Positions 25,905 through 35,980 of a stretch of DNA of 64,000 nt are shown here, piece by piece. Source of the DNA: Polyangiaceae bacterium (lineage in GTDB: Bacteria > Myxococcota_A > Polyangia > Polyangiales > Polyangiaceae). The notes under the pieces were generated by a model. That model searched no databases. It saw nothing but the letters and a program-made list of their open reading frames with translations, and had not been told where the DNA came from. The stretch spans positions 124,001-188,000 of the forward strand of contig JADJXL010000001.1 in the NCBI GenBank assembly GCA_016715885.1. The letters are read 5' to 3'. A program made the translations under genes and the position numbers. How positions within the stretch are numbered: the first letter of the stretch is position 1; every line of letters begins with the position of its first letter.

Positions 25905-26667
25905 ATGATCCCCGAACCGCAGAAGATGCACGCGCTCTACGAGGCAGCAAAACCGACGCTCCTTGCATTGCCAACCGAATCCTCATTCGGCCTCGCATTG
26001 GCCGAGAACGCGCCTTCCAGCTCACGCCTCCATTGCTCAAAGCATTCAGTCCCCTCGTGCCAAACCTCGCCGACGAGCTTTCTCCGGCCCGAGCGGCCGA
26101 GCGCAAAGCGGACTTCGATTCGCTCGAATCCCATATGCTCGTTTATTACGCCGCCGAGCTCGAGGTCGAGAATCCTGGTCGGGTGAGCAGAAAGCCCAAC
26201 GCAAGGCGCTCGTCGGCCAAGTCCGCGAACACGATATCGAATTGTCCGCGTGGGCCGCTCCCGCATTCAAAAACAACGCGAAAGCCACCGAGATCCTCGC
26301 CGATATTCGGCGCGGGCGAGGTATCCGCGACGACGCGGATGATACCCTTCGCCTCGTCGCCCTTTTTCGTGACAACTGGGACAGTGTACAAGGTAAAACG
26401 CCCATTACCATCGAATACCTTGCCAAAGCCGACGAAGACGCGACCGCCCTTCTGTTATTGGTCGATGGCGGCAGTGAAGACATCAAAGGCTCGCCGAGGG
26501 ATTTGCGACGTCGTGCGTACACGCAATGGCACCGTGCGTATACCGAGCTTTTCCACGTAGGGCGCTATTTGACCCGAAACGACCCCGAGGCCCATGCGCA
26601 ATTTTCGGCGATATCCAACGAGCGCACAGCCCCGACCCCCGTCACGCCCAACACCGAAAACGCCTGA
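25905..26667 (+). pseudogene. Unknown helical protein, frame broken twice
   Basis: The ATG at 25905 follows AAGGAAACTCGC. The protein starts in one frame (MIPEPQKMHALYEAAKPTLL), passes near 26005 into a second (AFQLTPPLLKAFSPLVPNLADELSP) and near 26180, at a GGG run, into a third (EQKAQRKALVGQVREHDIEL to the end at 26667). Adding one base at each point gives a continuous 254-residue helical protein, consistent with two single-base deletions. The order helix-rich, SARAAERKAD-like, then EILADIRRGRGIRDDADD suggests a structural or phage-like protein, but no family is recognised. Confidence 0.6.
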
Positions 26668-27027
26668 ACCTTCATTTCGGTTCATCCATCATCCCCCACT
26701 ACATACTTGGCGGCGTATTCGTGTGGCCCGTCGACCAAAACGCCCTTTCGTGCGCCCCCAGCAGGCCCCGTGGCAACGAGAAGCGCCGGCGCGTTACACC
26801 AAACTCATTTCGACACGCCGATCGTATCTCATGCGTTCGCCGCGACGGCACTTGATGCGGCGAAAACGAAATGCCCCTCGCGCCTCGTGCCCGTCGTCCG
26901 CACGCGGCATTCGTTTGGGCTGCAAAACCTTATTCATGCACATGTACAGTGCTTTCGTCACGCTTTCGTCAGATTTCGCCAGCAGCTTGAAGACGTCACC
27001 TCTTCATGGCTTTGGAACGCCGCCAGG
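26668..27027. other. 360-bp stretch without a supported gene
   Basis: Open frames here are overlapping and carry no recognisable protein. The only pattern noted is a direct repeat of TCATGGCTTTGGAA (near 27004 and 27028), the second copy of which contains the stop codon of the acyltransferase gene. It separates a broken plus-strand gene from a minus-strand gene, so it should contain both 3' ends. Confidence 0.35.
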
Positions 27028-28002
27028 TCATGGCTTTGGAAAGAGGCCATGGCGGCCGAGCCGTTTCAGCTCGTCCATGGCGCCTTGCATCGTGTCCCGC
27101 ACGAGCGTGAAGACGTGTTCGACGGCGTCCGGGTCGTCGGCGGCCGAAGCTGGCAAGCCCGGCCGGATGGGCGCGAGAATGCGGGTGTGAATTTTCACGG
27201 GCGGAGGCAAGTGGGGCAGGGGTGCGAGCGCAAAGAGGCCCCAGGGCAGCGCGAGGCCGATGGGGGCGACGTTCCATCGCATGATGTCGGGCAAGCCAAG
27301 CGCCTCGGCGATCTTTCGGCCATCGGTCATGACGTACAGCGAATGATGCGCCCCAGCGCTCACGATGGGCACGATGGGGACGCCATGTCGTAGCGCCGTT
27401 CGGACAAACCCTCGACGCTTGCCGAATTCAATTTCGTAGCGTCGTGAGAAGGGTCTGCACGCATCGAGGTCTCCGCCTGGGAAGACGAGCACGGCGGCGC
27501 CTTGATCGAGCGCGCGCGCAGCGTTGATGGGCGATGCCTTGATGGCGCCCATCGCGTTCAGCACGGGGCCTGCTCCGGGCAAACCGAAGGGCAGGTCGTG
27601 CATGAGGCCGTAGGAGCGTCGCGCGGGCGAGTAGGTGCGCCAAAACGCGAGCATGTGGCAGAACATGTCCGGCGTGCCGGTCATGGCGTTGTGGTTTGCC
27701 ACCACGAGCGCGGGGCCTTCGACGAACGGCTCGACGAACTCGGTCTCCGTGCGGAAGTAGTGATCGTAGAGCACGCCGAGCAGCGGCATCACGCGCGCGA
27801 TGAACGCGGGATCACGCGCATCGAGGTCGTCCGGACGAACGCGCGCGCGAGCTTTCTCGACGAGCGCGTCGAAACCGTCCTTCACGGTGTCGAGGGATGG
27901 AACCGGCTCGTGCGGAACGACGAAAGACCCCACTCGATCCGTATACCGAACCGGACGAAGGCTTGTCATCAGGCTCGTTTCGCGCGCGGGTTCTGCTGCC
28001 AT
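27028..28002 (-). CDS. Lysophospholipid/glycerol acyltransferase family protein (second)
   Basis: 324 residues. LVVANHNAMTGTPD is the NH...PD acyltransferase motif, AAVLVFPGGDLDACRPF the second, and GVPIVPIVSAGAHHSLYV the third; the pattern RPFSRRYEIEFGKRRGFVRTA is typical of this subgroup of membrane-associated acyltransferases. It is a paralogue of 6988-7920. A C-terminal segment (LGLPDIMRWNVAPIGLALPWGLFALAPLPHLP) is hydrophobic and may be amphipathic or membrane-associated. Acceptor and donor cannot be assigned. The gene is divergent from the Cys-rich lipoprotein gene at 28059. Confidence 0.87.
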   Translation of the reverse strand: MAAEPARETSLMTSLRPVRYTDRVGSFVVPHEPVPSLDTVKDGFDALVEKARARVRPDDLDARDPAFIARVMPLLGVLYDHYFRTETEFVEPFVEGPALVVANHNAMTGTPDMFCHMLAFWRTYSPARRSYGLMHDLPFGLPGAGPVLNAMGAIKASPINAARALDQGAAVLVFPGGDLDACRPFSRRYEIEFGKRRGFVRTALRHGVPIVPIVSAGAHHSLYVMTDGRKIAEALGLPDIMRWNVAPIGLALPWGLFALAPLPHLPPPVKIHTRILAPIRPGLPASAADDPDAVEHVFTLVRDTMQGAMDELKRLGRHGLFPKP

Positions 28003-28058
28003 ACGTCACGGTTCGATCCATGCGATCATGAAGCGCTTACTCGACTGGAGGAGGGAAC

Positions 28059-28556
28059 ATGAATTTGCACCGCTTCGCCACGACGCTTTGCTGCTCGGCC
28101 ACCGCGCTCATGGCTTCGGGCTGCATCGAGCTGACCACGACAAACGGCGGTGGAGGTGCTGGAGGAAGCGGTGCGGTGAGCTCTTCGGGCGGTGCGGTGA
28201 GCTCGTCGAGCAGCTCGGTGAGCTCGTCGAGCAGCGGTGGAGGTTCGTCCGGGTCAACCGGGTCGTCGGGCGGTGCGGGTTCATGCGACACGATCAGCGC
28301 GGATTGCACGGCGTGCGAATCGTGCTCGACGGCGTCCGACGTTGGGAAATGCAAGGCCGAATCCGAGGCGTGTAAGCTTTCTGCGAGCTGCACGGCGATC
28401 AATGAATGCATGCATCTGTGTCCCAAAGGGGATTTCAACTGCTGGGATGCGTGCTGGGGAATGCACGAAGATGCGGCTGCTACGTACTGGAACTACGTCG
28501 GTTGCGTCTATTGCGCGGACTGCGCGAAGAGCTGCCAGGACATGCTGTGCCCTTGA
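28059..28556 (+). CDS. Cys-rich lipoprotein with Ser/Gly linker
   Basis: 165 residues, ATG 28059 behind GGAGGGAAC. Signal peptide MNLHRFATTLCCSATALM with lipobox SGC, then a linker of Gly and Ser (GGAGGSGAVSSSGG, SSSSSVSSSSS) of about 50 residues. The C-terminal 90 residues have 16 cysteines in CxxC-like spacings (CTACESC, CVYCADCAKSC), expected to form a disulfide knot outside the cell. A homologue lies directly downstream (28687-29163), so this is a tandem pair of the same kind. Function unknown; such lipoproteins are common in myxobacteria. Confidence 0.8.
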   Translation: MNLHRFATTLCCSATALMASGCIELTTTNGGGGAGGSGAVSSSGGAVSSSSSSVSSSSSGGGSSGSTGSSGGAGSCDTISADCTACESCSTASDVGKCKAESEACKLSASCTAINECMHLCPKGDFNCWDACWGMHEDAAATYWNYVGCVYCADCAKSCQDMLCP

Positions 28557-28686
28557 TGAGCGCTCCGCGATGCTGCGATGAGCGATGGATCGGTGCACGA
28601 TCGTGCATGTCGACGATGCTCCGTCGTGGCGTCGTTCATGCGATCATGGGCTGTCGGTTTGCGTCTTTGCACCTCGAGGAGGCTCC

Positions 28687-29163
28687 ATGAAGCGCATTCG
28701 TTCCATGATCATCGTTGCAAATGTTTCTGCCGCGCTTGCTCTGTTCGCATGCGCCGAGGGGTCGACGAAGCAGGGTGGCGGTGGCGGCGACGGCGGCGAC
28801 GATGGCTGGGCCAATGCCGCATCGAGCTCTTCGAGTAGCTCCGGCAGCGGTTCATCGAGCTCTTCGGGATCCGGCGGGCCTACGGTGTGCGACACGACCT
28901 CGGCGGACTGCGCCGCGTGCGTCACGTGCTCGCGCGAGTCGGCCGATGGGCTTTGCGTGGATGTCTTTCAGAATTGTGTTGCCAACTCGGCGTGCGTCGA
29001 CTTCGCCGGATGCATCGCCGACTGCCCGGACGGTGACACGGTTTGCACAACCGGCTGTGAAGATTCCTATCCGACCGGCGTGCCGATCTTCGACGTCTAC
29101 GCCTCGTGCGTCATCTGCCAGGATTGTTACGTCAAGTGCGAAGGCGCGGAAGCTTGCATGTGA
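28687..29163 (+). CDS. Cys-rich lipoprotein, paralogue of the previous gene
   Basis: The start is taken at ATG 28687 (MKRIRSMIIVANVSAAL), which opens a signal peptide ending FAC; the open frame begins earlier but without a signal peptide. After the lipid cysteine comes a Gly-rich then Ser-rich linker, and a Cys-rich domain with the same spacing as in 28059-28556 (CDTTSADCAACVTCSRES, CVICQDCYVKCEGAEAC). 158 residues. The stop overlaps the tail of the convergent DUF192 gene by 37 bases. Confidence 0.8.
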   Translation: MKRIRSMIIVANVSAALALFACAEGSTKQGGGGGDGGDDGWANAASSSSSSSGSGSSSSSGSGGPTVCDTTSADCAACVTCSRESADGLCVDVFQNCVANSACVDFAGCIADCPDGDTVCTTGCEDSYPTGVPIFDVYASCVICQDCYVKCEGAEACM

Positions 29164-29807
29164 TGGTCAGATGCCTTCGAGCTCAATCTTTGACCTGCAA
29201 CGATACCGTGCCTGCGACAATACCCCGCGTTGACCTCGATGACGTACGATGATGGACACGGCACGGCGTAGGTCGAATCGTTCATCGTCGGAACGTTTTC
29301 TTCGATGCCCACGATGACGCCGTCGCGATCGACGAAGAGCATGTCGAGCGGGATGCAGGTGTTGCGCATCCAGAACTGATGCACCTCGGGTGCTTCGTTG
29401 AAGGTGAAGATCATGCCGCGATCTTCGGGCATGTTCGTGCGGAACATGAGCCCGCGAGCTCGGTCGCGCGGGCGTTCGGCAATCTCCACGGAAACGATCG
29501 CAGGTTTGTCTTTGGCGCCGGGGAAAACCACCTTCCCTGTGCGCAAATTCGGCGGCACTTCCGGGTCCGCGGGGCACTTCGGATCGGGGCCTGGGTGCGC
29601 GAGTGTTCGTTTGGGTTTGTCCGGCGTTGGGAACACGCATCGCCCCGATTCGGCCGGCTTTTTGGTGGTCGCGTCGGCAGTTGGCTGCGGTGAGGGCGGG
29701 ATGTTGGGGCGAGCGTCTCGGGACGGAGGCACGGGTTCTTCGATGCGCGGCTCACACCCGAACATGCTCGAAACGAGCACGAATGCTGCAAGTCGGAAAG
29801 TCGTCAT
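29127..29807 (-). CDS. Exported DUF192 family protein
   Basis: 226 residues. The N-terminus is a signal peptide with a lipobox (AAFVLVSSMFGC), then a Pro-rich linker. The DUF192 core follows: VSVEIAERPRDRARGLMFRT, MPEDRGMIFTFNEAPEVHQFWMRNTCIPLDMLFVDRDG and VIEVNAGYCRRHGIVAGQRL. The family is small, widely found and of no settled biochemical role. The C-terminal 20 residues (SSKASDHHMQASAPSHLT) lie beyond the family core and overlap the neighbouring gene, so the true end may be a few residues shorter. Confidence 0.9.
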   Translation of the reverse strand: MTTFRLAAFVLVSSMFGCEPRIEEPVPPSRDARPNIPPSPQPTADATTKKPAESGRCVFPTPDKPKRTLAHPGPDPKCPADPEVPPNLRTGKVVFPGAKDKPAIVSVEIAERPRDRARGLMFRTNMPEDRGMIFTFNEAPEVHQFWMRNTCIPLDMLFVDRDGVIVGIEENVPTMNDSTYAVPCPSSYVIEVNAGYCRRHGIVAGQRLSSKASDHHMQASAPSHLT

Positions 29808-29917
29808 GGCTTTGGGAGGACCTCACGCAAAACGCCGCGGACGGTGTGTTCTCTACCTAGCACGACAAAGTCGTGCTTGACCCGCGCCGTTCGTCACGCA
29901 AGTGAAAGGCACCCGAG

Positions 29918-30739
29918 ATGCACTGCAAACGTTCACTTCACTCCGCCACCGCACTTTTTGGATCCACCCTTGCCCTCATGCTCGCGAGCGCATGCGACTC
30001 GGCACCGCCCGAACCCGTCGCGGAGCCGAGGTTTCAGGCGCAAAACGTTCAAGTTGCGGGGAACGGGCAGGGCCAGGCAAAGCCCGCAAAGACGGCCGCG
30101 CCGACTGTTTCGCTCCCCAAGCCCGCGAAGAAGAAGGTCTCGGCCAAACCCGTCGCCGAGGTCAAACCGAGCGAGGACGATCCGGTCAAGGGCAAGTGGA
30201 CGCTCGCCGACGCGACGAAGGGTTTGCCCGCGGGCAAAACGATCACCGCGACGATCGAAACGGACATGGGGAACATCGAGTGCAAGCTCTTCGACGACAA
30301 GGCGCCGATCACGGTCGCGAACTTCGTCGGGCTCGCTCGAGGCATCCGTCCGTGGAAAACGCCCGAGGGCAAGTGGGAGAAGAAGCCGGCGTACGACGAC
30401 ACGGTGTTTCACCGCATCATCAAGGGATTCATGATCCAAGGTGGAGATGCGAAGAAGAACGGATCGGGCGAAGCTGGTTACGTGATTCCGGACGAGGTTT
30501 GGGAGGACGCCAATCACGATCGAGCGGGGCTGCTTTGCATGGCGAACCGAGGCCCAAACACCAACAGCGCCCAGTTTTTCATCATGGATGATGCCGCGTT
30601 TCACCTCGACGGCGGCTACACGATCTTCGGCGAATGCGGCCCTGTGGAGACGATTCACAAGATCGCGAGCGTCGCGGTCGTGCGCGACAGGCCCGAGACC
30701 CCACCGGTCATCAAGAAGGTGACCATCACGCGCAAGTAA
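29918..30739 (+). CDS. Cyclophilin-type peptidyl-prolyl isomerase, lipoprotein
   Basis: 273 residues. Signal peptide with lipobox LASAC, then a Lys/Pro/Ala linker to about residue 95. The cyclophilin domain contains the diagnostic blocks: IETDMGNIECKLFDDKAPITVANFVGLA, YDDTVFHRIIKGFMIQGGD (catalytic-site Arg in FHRII), LCMANRGPNTNSAQFFI and YTIFGECG. It catalyses proline isomerisation, probably on proteins at the outer face of the inner membrane or the inner leaflet of the outer membrane. The last segment (VIKKVTITRK) is the usual final strand. Confidence 0.96.
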   Translation: MHCKRSLHSATALFGSTLALMLASACDSAPPEPVAEPRFQAQNVQVAGNGQGQAKPAKTAAPTVSLPKPAKKKVSAKPVAEVKPSEDDPVKGKWTLADATKGLPAGKTITATIETDMGNIECKLFDDKAPITVANFVGLARGIRPWKTPEGKWEKKPAYDDTVFHRIIKGFMIQGGDAKKNGSGEAGYVIPDEVWEDANHDRAGLLCMANRGPNTNSAQFFIMDDAAFHLDGGYTIFGECGPVETIHKIASVAVVRDRPETPPVIKKVTITRK

Positions 30740-30791
30740 ATCCCTCACCCAGCGTAACGGCACGCTGTAAAAATAGGCTAGGATGCGGCTC

Positions 30792-31337
30792 ATGCATGCG
30801 AAGCTTTGCTTGGTTGCGGCAATCATCGGCGTGCTCACGCCGTTTGCCATGGGGCTTTTTGGATGCAGCGGTAGCGTGGAAATCGTCAATCGCGCAGATG
30901 GCGGCGGAGGCGAAGGAGGGGAGGGGACGAGCAGTTCGAGCACGGGGCCGATCTGGGACGCGGGCAAGGACGCGTTCGACGAGTACATCGATCCTGGTTG
31001 TCCGGACAATCCTCCTCCCATCGAGGACTTCCAATGCAACCCCAGCAATCAAGCGACCAGCGGATGTTCGTTCGGGGAGGCTTGCTACATCTACGTTTCG
31101 TACCCGGACGAACCTTGCGGCCAAGAAATTTACGGAGCGTTCTGTGCACCGGCTGGGTTTGGTGTGCAAGGTGATGCGTGCAACGGCGCATTCGACTGCG
31201 CCGCGGGGTTTGTCTGTGTCGTGACGGGATCGGGCAATCAGTGCGTTCAGCTCTGTCCGCTCCAAGGCAACGACAACTGTCCATCCGGGCTGGTTTGCGA
31301 ACCCATCGACGTCGAAGGGTTTGGCGGGTGCTTGTGA
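30792..31337 (+). CDS. Cys-rich exported protein
   Basis: The second ATG (30792) is preferred, since TAGGA lies 8 bases ahead; the ATG at 30783 adds three residues. A signal peptide (LCLVAAIIGVLTPFAMGLF) ends in GC, a lipobox-like site. The mature part begins with a Gly/Glu-rich linker (GGGGEGGEGTSSSSTG) and continues with many Cys (CPDNPPP, CSFGEACYI, CGQEIYGAFC, CNGAFDCAAGFVC). 181 residues. Its stop overlaps the start codon of the MopE-like gene (TGATG), so the two are translated together and probably function together. Confidence 0.75.
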   Translation: MHAKLCLVAAIIGVLTPFAMGLFGCSGSVEIVNRADGGGGEGGEGTSSSSTGPIWDAGKDAFDEYIDPGCPDNPPPIEDFQCNPSNQATSGCSFGEACYIYVSYPDEPCGQEIYGAFCAPAGFGVQGDACNGAFDCAAGFVCVVTGSGNQCVQLCPLQGNDNCPSGLVCEPIDVEGFGGCL

Positions 31338-32963
31338 TGCGAGCGAGAAAACATCGAGCTTCGGTGCGAGGTGGGCGCGGCCTTGCGCTCGTGTCGCTCG
31401 CTTTGGTGGGCGGTTTCGCGACGCTTTGGGGCGGCATCACGTCCGGATGTGGTGGGCGTACGCAGCTCACGTGGGGGCCGCCTCAGCCGCCGTGTTTCGT
31501 GGACAGCGATTGCCCTGGGGCGAAGAACTTGTGCACGCCGGTCTATTGTGATCTCGCGGCCGGTGCCGATGCGGGTGCGCCTCGGAATGGAGGTCTTTGC
31601 ATCGAGCTCGAGCCGGTCGATTGCGACGATGGTGATCCGTGCACGGAGGACAAGTGCGAGCCGAAGACGGCGGAGTGCAAGCACGAGTTTTTGACGAGGG
31701 ACAACGACGACGACGGCTTTCGGGGGCCGCTTGCGGGGTTTTTGCCTGGCGCGCCGGGATCGTGTGGTGACGATTGCGACGACAAGAGCGAGCTTGCGTA
31801 TCCGGGTGCGACCGAGGTCTGTGACGGGGTCGACAATGATTGCAATGGCGTGATCGACGACGGGGCGACGTACGTACCGCTATTGAACAATCCGGTGCGT
31901 TTGTCCGGGGACATTGCGCCGGCGGGCCCTGGGGGACTCGCGTGGAGCGGTTCGTCGTATGCGGCGGTGTACACGGGTACGATCGATGGTTTTGCGATGC
32001 GGCTATCGATGCTTGCGCCCACGGGTGATCCGCTCGGTCCGGAAGGTCCGATCGTCTTTCAAAATGGCGACAATGCGGGTGGTCCGGTCGTATGGGTAGG
32101 GGATCGTTATGGTGTTGCTTGGCAAGATCGCCGCACAGGTGATTACGAGGTTTACTTCACGCTGCTCGATGAAAATGGAAACAAGGTTCTCGCGGATCAA
32201 CGTTTGACCGATGCGGTCGGGTTTTCCATCAACGTGACGCTCGTGGACCGGCACTGAATTCATTGCCATATGGCAGGACGAGCGCGAGGGGATTTTTGAT
32301 ATTTACGGCCAGCGAATATCGCTCGACGGTGCCCCGCAAGGTTCGAACATGAAGTTGACGCAGGCGTTTTCGGTGCCGAACGAAGGGCCGCAAGCGGCGG
32401 CGGGCCTGACGACGATTGGTGTGGCCTGGTCGCTTGGCGATCCTTCGCAACGTTTCGTCAGCGTTCAGCTTTTCAATCCGGACCTGACGCCGCGAGGTCA
32501 GCCATTGGCGCTCACGGATGGCCAGACCCAGGCGGTGTATCCCACGATTGCGTGGAATCAGGATAGGTACATCGTGGTGTGGTTCGACAGGAGCGCGAAT
32601 CCCAAGGCGATTTACGGCGCGGTGCTCGATGAAAACGGCACGATCCTCGTTCCGCCGAAGCCATTGACGCAACCGGGGCAATTCCGATCGCGTTATCCAA
32701 CGATAAAGCCGCTCGGGGATCGGGCGCTGCTCGTGTATTCCGACGATCGCGATCAAAATGACGGCTACGAGCTCTACACGTTGATGCTCGACCAGAAGCT
32801 CGATCCGATAAGCCAGGAGCGACGCATTACGTTTGCCAAGCGTGACAGCATTTACCCGATTGCGGCGTTTGGTCCCGACGGCAATGTGGGGATTCTGTTC
32901 CGAGACGACCGCGATAACGAACAACACGTGTGGTTCACGCGGCTCGGATGCATCGTGCCGTAG
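31337..32963 (+). pseudogene. MopE-like exported protein, frame broken once
   Basis: Starts at ATG 31337 overlapping the previous stop. A long N-terminus with a signal peptide (LALVSLALVGGFATLWGGITSGC) precedes a Cys-rich part with the MopE-type motif EVCDGVDNDCNGVIDDG and EF-hand-like DDCDD. The C-terminal half has repeated beta-propeller-like blocks (VWVGDRYGVAWQDRRTGDYEVYF, WNQDRYIVVWFDRSANPK, LLVYSDDRDQNDGYELY). The frame fails near 32247 (NVTLV must join TGTEFIAIWQDE); dropping one base gives 541 residues. Whether this is a sequencing error or a real lesion cannot be told. Confidence 0.75.
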
Positions 32964-33032
32964 CCGCTTTTCACCATCTAGGACGCCTACGAAGCTCTTG
33001 CATGCCAAGCAGAAGCGAGATACGTGTTCGTC

Positions 33033-34661
33033 ATGGGTAGCGAAGGGGCCATCCGACTCGAGCGTCGACCTGAAGCGCGTTCTTTCACTGTGGGGGAAAT
33101 ACTCCTTGCGGTGCGTGACGGTAAGATTCGCGTCCCCGAATTCCAGCGTCCCCTGCGCTGGAAGTCGCAAAACGTCCTTGATTTCTTCGACAGCATCTAC
33201 CGCGGTATTCCGGTCGGAACGCTTCTTTTTTCTCGAGACAAGGCGGACGCCCAAACGTTACATTTCGGTCCGGTCGGGATCGATGCCCCAGCGATGAGTG
33301 ACGCGCTCTTCGTTGTCGATGGGCAGCAGAGAATCACGAGTCTCGCTGCAGCCATTCTTCACCCGGACAAGACTCCTCGTAATGGGCTCTTTGCCGTATG
33401 GTTCGATTTGGAAATGGAGCGGTTTGTCCGCGTGACCACCACAACACCCCCGCTCACGTGGATACCGCTCAATATTGCGGGTAATCGCAAGGCAACCATG
33501 AAATGGGTGCATGAGTGGCCATTGCAACACGAATTGCCCGAGTTGGTCGATCGGGCATTCGAATTGAACGACCGCATCGAAGGGTTTTCGATTCCGGTTT
33601 ACATTGTGGAGCGAGCCTCGCAGGAGGCATTGCGGGTGATTTTCAACCGAACCAATACGAGGGGGATGCAACTGCGCGAAAACGAGGTTTTCGACGCACT
33701 CCCTGGTCGGCAGAAAGCTGATTCGGTCAAAACGACCATTGCTCGCCTTGCTGACTCGACGGGATTTGGTTTATTGAACCCGGATTGGTTTCTCGATTGT
33801 TACAAAGCCGTCGAGGGACTCGATCCTGGAACCACATTTCGTGACGACATGGCCGAGCTGCCCTCGTTACGCCGGGCTGAAGAAGCATTGCGTCGCGCTA
33901 TCTCTTTTCTCATTGACGATGTAGGCATCCCGCACGTCAAGATGTTGCCGTACAAACTTCCTCTTCTGATTCTTGCTCGTTTCTTTGCCATCCACGCCGA
34001 TCCCGAACCACGAGCCCGACGTCAGCTTTCATGGTGGGTTTGGCGTGGAGCACTCGGCGGTCAGCACGCCGAAGCGAATCACGCACGGTTGCGCGAGTTG
34101 CTCGCTACCATTGGGGCGGCCCCCTATACTTCCATTGAACGTCTGTTGGCAACCACGCCACAGCGCCAATTCATGGGCGACTTTGTCGTGCAGCTCATGG
34201 ATTTTTGTGAAAAATGCAATTGGGATGGACGAGCGGCCAGGTCGAGACTATTTGCACTCGCGCTGTACCATTTTCGGCCTTGCGACCCGCTTACGGGCGA
34301 GCCTCTCAGTCAATCGGCTTTGCAAGACTTCTTGAATGAACACGAGCTCGGGAAACTCATCATTGATGTCAGTGGCAGTCAACACGGCGTGCTTGCGCTG
34401 CACGTTGCGCTGGTAACGAAACGGCATGTAAAATACCTCGCTGACGCTAGCGTTGAAGTTCGCAAGAGTCATGTTCTCGACGACATGGCGGTCGATGCAT
34501 TGCGACGTCGCGATTGGAAGGAGTTCACTCAATACCGCTCGCAAGAGTTGTCGTCGCGCATGGCCCAATTTTTCAATCTCAAGGTCGGTTCGTTCGATAA
34601 TACGAGGCCATCCGTGGCCGCGATCGTGCGCCACGTCGACATATTGGCGAAGTCCGCATGA
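33033..34661 (+). CDS. DUF262 family protein
   Basis: The ATG at 33033 (MGSEGAIRLERR) is preferred; a GTG at 33024 adds three residues. The DUF262 core is clear: FTVGEILLAVRDGKIRVPEFQRPLRW, then DALFVVDGQQRITSLAAAIL with the family DGQQR motif (ParB/sulfiredoxin-like fold), and a helical rest with VIFNRTNTRGMQLRENEVFDAL. About 542 residues, a single-domain-plus-helices form. DUF262 proteins occur in restriction systems such as GmrSD and other defence loci. The stop overlaps the ATG of the HipA-like gene (ATGA), so both are made from one mRNA. Confidence 0.88.
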   Translation: MGSEGAIRLERRPEARSFTVGEILLAVRDGKIRVPEFQRPLRWKSQNVLDFFDSIYRGIPVGTLLFSRDKADAQTLHFGPVGIDAPAMSDALFVVDGQQRITSLAAAILHPDKTPRNGLFAVWFDLEMERFVRVTTTTPPLTWIPLNIAGNRKATMKWVHEWPLQHELPELVDRAFELNDRIEGFSIPVYIVERASQEALRVIFNRTNTRGMQLRENEVFDALPGRQKADSVKTTIARLADSTGFGLLNPDWFLDCYKAVEGLDPGTTFRDDMAELPSLRRAEEALRRAISFLIDDVGIPHVKMLPYKLPLLILARFFAIHADPEPRARRQLSWWVWRGALGGQHAEANHARLRELLATIGAAPYTSIERLLATTPQRQFMGDFVVQLMDFCEKCNWDGRAARSRLFALALYHFRPCDPLTGEPLSQSALQDFLNEHELGKLIIDVSGSQHGVLALHVALVTKRHVKYLADASVEVRKSHVLDDMAVDALRRRDWKEFTQYRSQELSSRMAQFFNLKVGSFDNTRPSVAAIVRHVDILAKSA

Positions 34662-35851
34662 ATGTTCTTGATGTCTTATTGGGAAAAACGCGCGTCGGCA
34701 TCTTGGAACGGCTCGAAGACGAAGAATACCATTTCCATTCGATGAAAATTGGCTCGAAGTGCCCAATCGCCCTGTTCTGGGCCAAATCTTCGAGGATCGC
34801 ATTCCTGACGATATCGTCACGTCTGGCCTTCCATGTTGGTTTGCCCATCTGCTACCGCAAGGGCCACTCTTACGCATGATTGCGCGTGAGGCGGGGGTCG
34901 AGCCCGAGGACGACTTCGAAATTCTGCGGCACATCGGCGAAGATCTACCCGGCGCGGTCATTCTGATGCCGGGAACGAATCGACCCCATCGACAAAGAAA
35001 ACCATTGGTCCAAACCACGCCATCTGGAGACGGCCGATTGCGCTTTTCTGCACTTGCCGGGGCCCAGTTGAAGCTCTCCGTGCATGAAGGTGAGCGAGGA
35101 ATCGTCATTCCTGTCGAAGGCGGAGCTGGAAATGGATTGCCAAGTTTCACAATCCGGAATTCGATGAGTTACCTGCATCGAATATGCAACAATGGCTTGG
35201 GCCAAGAATGTCGGCATTGACGTTCCGCCCATCCGTCTCGGGAACGTCACCGAATTTCTCGATCTGCCTGCAGGCATTCCCACGGGAGACGGAACGGTCT
35301 TCCTCATCCAACGGTTTGATCGCCGCCTCAATGACGAACGTATTCATATGGAGGACTTTGGTCAGATTTTGGATCGGCCGCCCGGCCACGGTCCCGACGG
35401 CCAATATTCCATGCGATACGAGCACATCGCGGCGCTGTCGAAACTATGCGGTGCCGATGTGCGCAAACTCTGTGAGAGAATCGTCTTCTGCGTCCTCGCA
35501 GGGAATGGGGACGCGCACCTGAAAAACTGGAGTCTCATCTATCCTGATCGACGCAACCCACGTTTATCACCAGCGTACGATCTGGTCTCGACGGTACTTT
35601 ATTCCAAACTCGACGATTGTCTTGCGTTGGATATCGGCCAATCGCGACGGTACGAAGACGTTGATGCGGAGTCATTCAACCTCTTTGCACGCGCAGTCGA
35701 TGGTTCTCAGGACGAAATCAAGCGATGGGCAATTCATTACGCGTACGCCGTGCGGGCTTCCTGGCAGGAACATGCAGCCGACTTCGGGTATACCACAGGC
35801 GAGCGTGAAAAGATCTCCAAACACCTTGCACGCGTTCCTCTCGGACGATAA
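34658..35851 (+). pseudogene. HipA-like Ser/Thr kinase, frame broken three times
   Basis: Four pieces in three frames read as one HipA: start MNVLDVLLGKTRVGIL (frame breaks near 34740), LPCWFAHLLPQGPLLRMI and AGAQLKLSV (break near 35125), WIAKFHNPEFDELPAS (break near 35170) and MAWAKNVGIDVPPIRLG to the end. The last piece keeps the kinase loop GNGDAHLKNWSL and the PAYDLV metal site. Adding one base at each break gives 398 residues, close to normal HipA size. HipA phosphorylates glutamyl-tRNA synthetase in E. coli. No HipB antitoxin gene is present; the coupled partner is a DUF262 protein. Three breaks in one gene favour true inactivation, but deletion errors remain possible. Confidence 0.8.
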
Positions 35852-35980
35852 CGAGAAAGGACCACAGTCGTGCACCCGGTGGTTTCCGTCAACGGCCCAT
35901 GCGGATTGATTCGTTGCGCATGCGGCATATGCTCCGCTGCAGGAAAAAGGTGCCAGCCCCTTTGAGGATAAACTCCTCGC

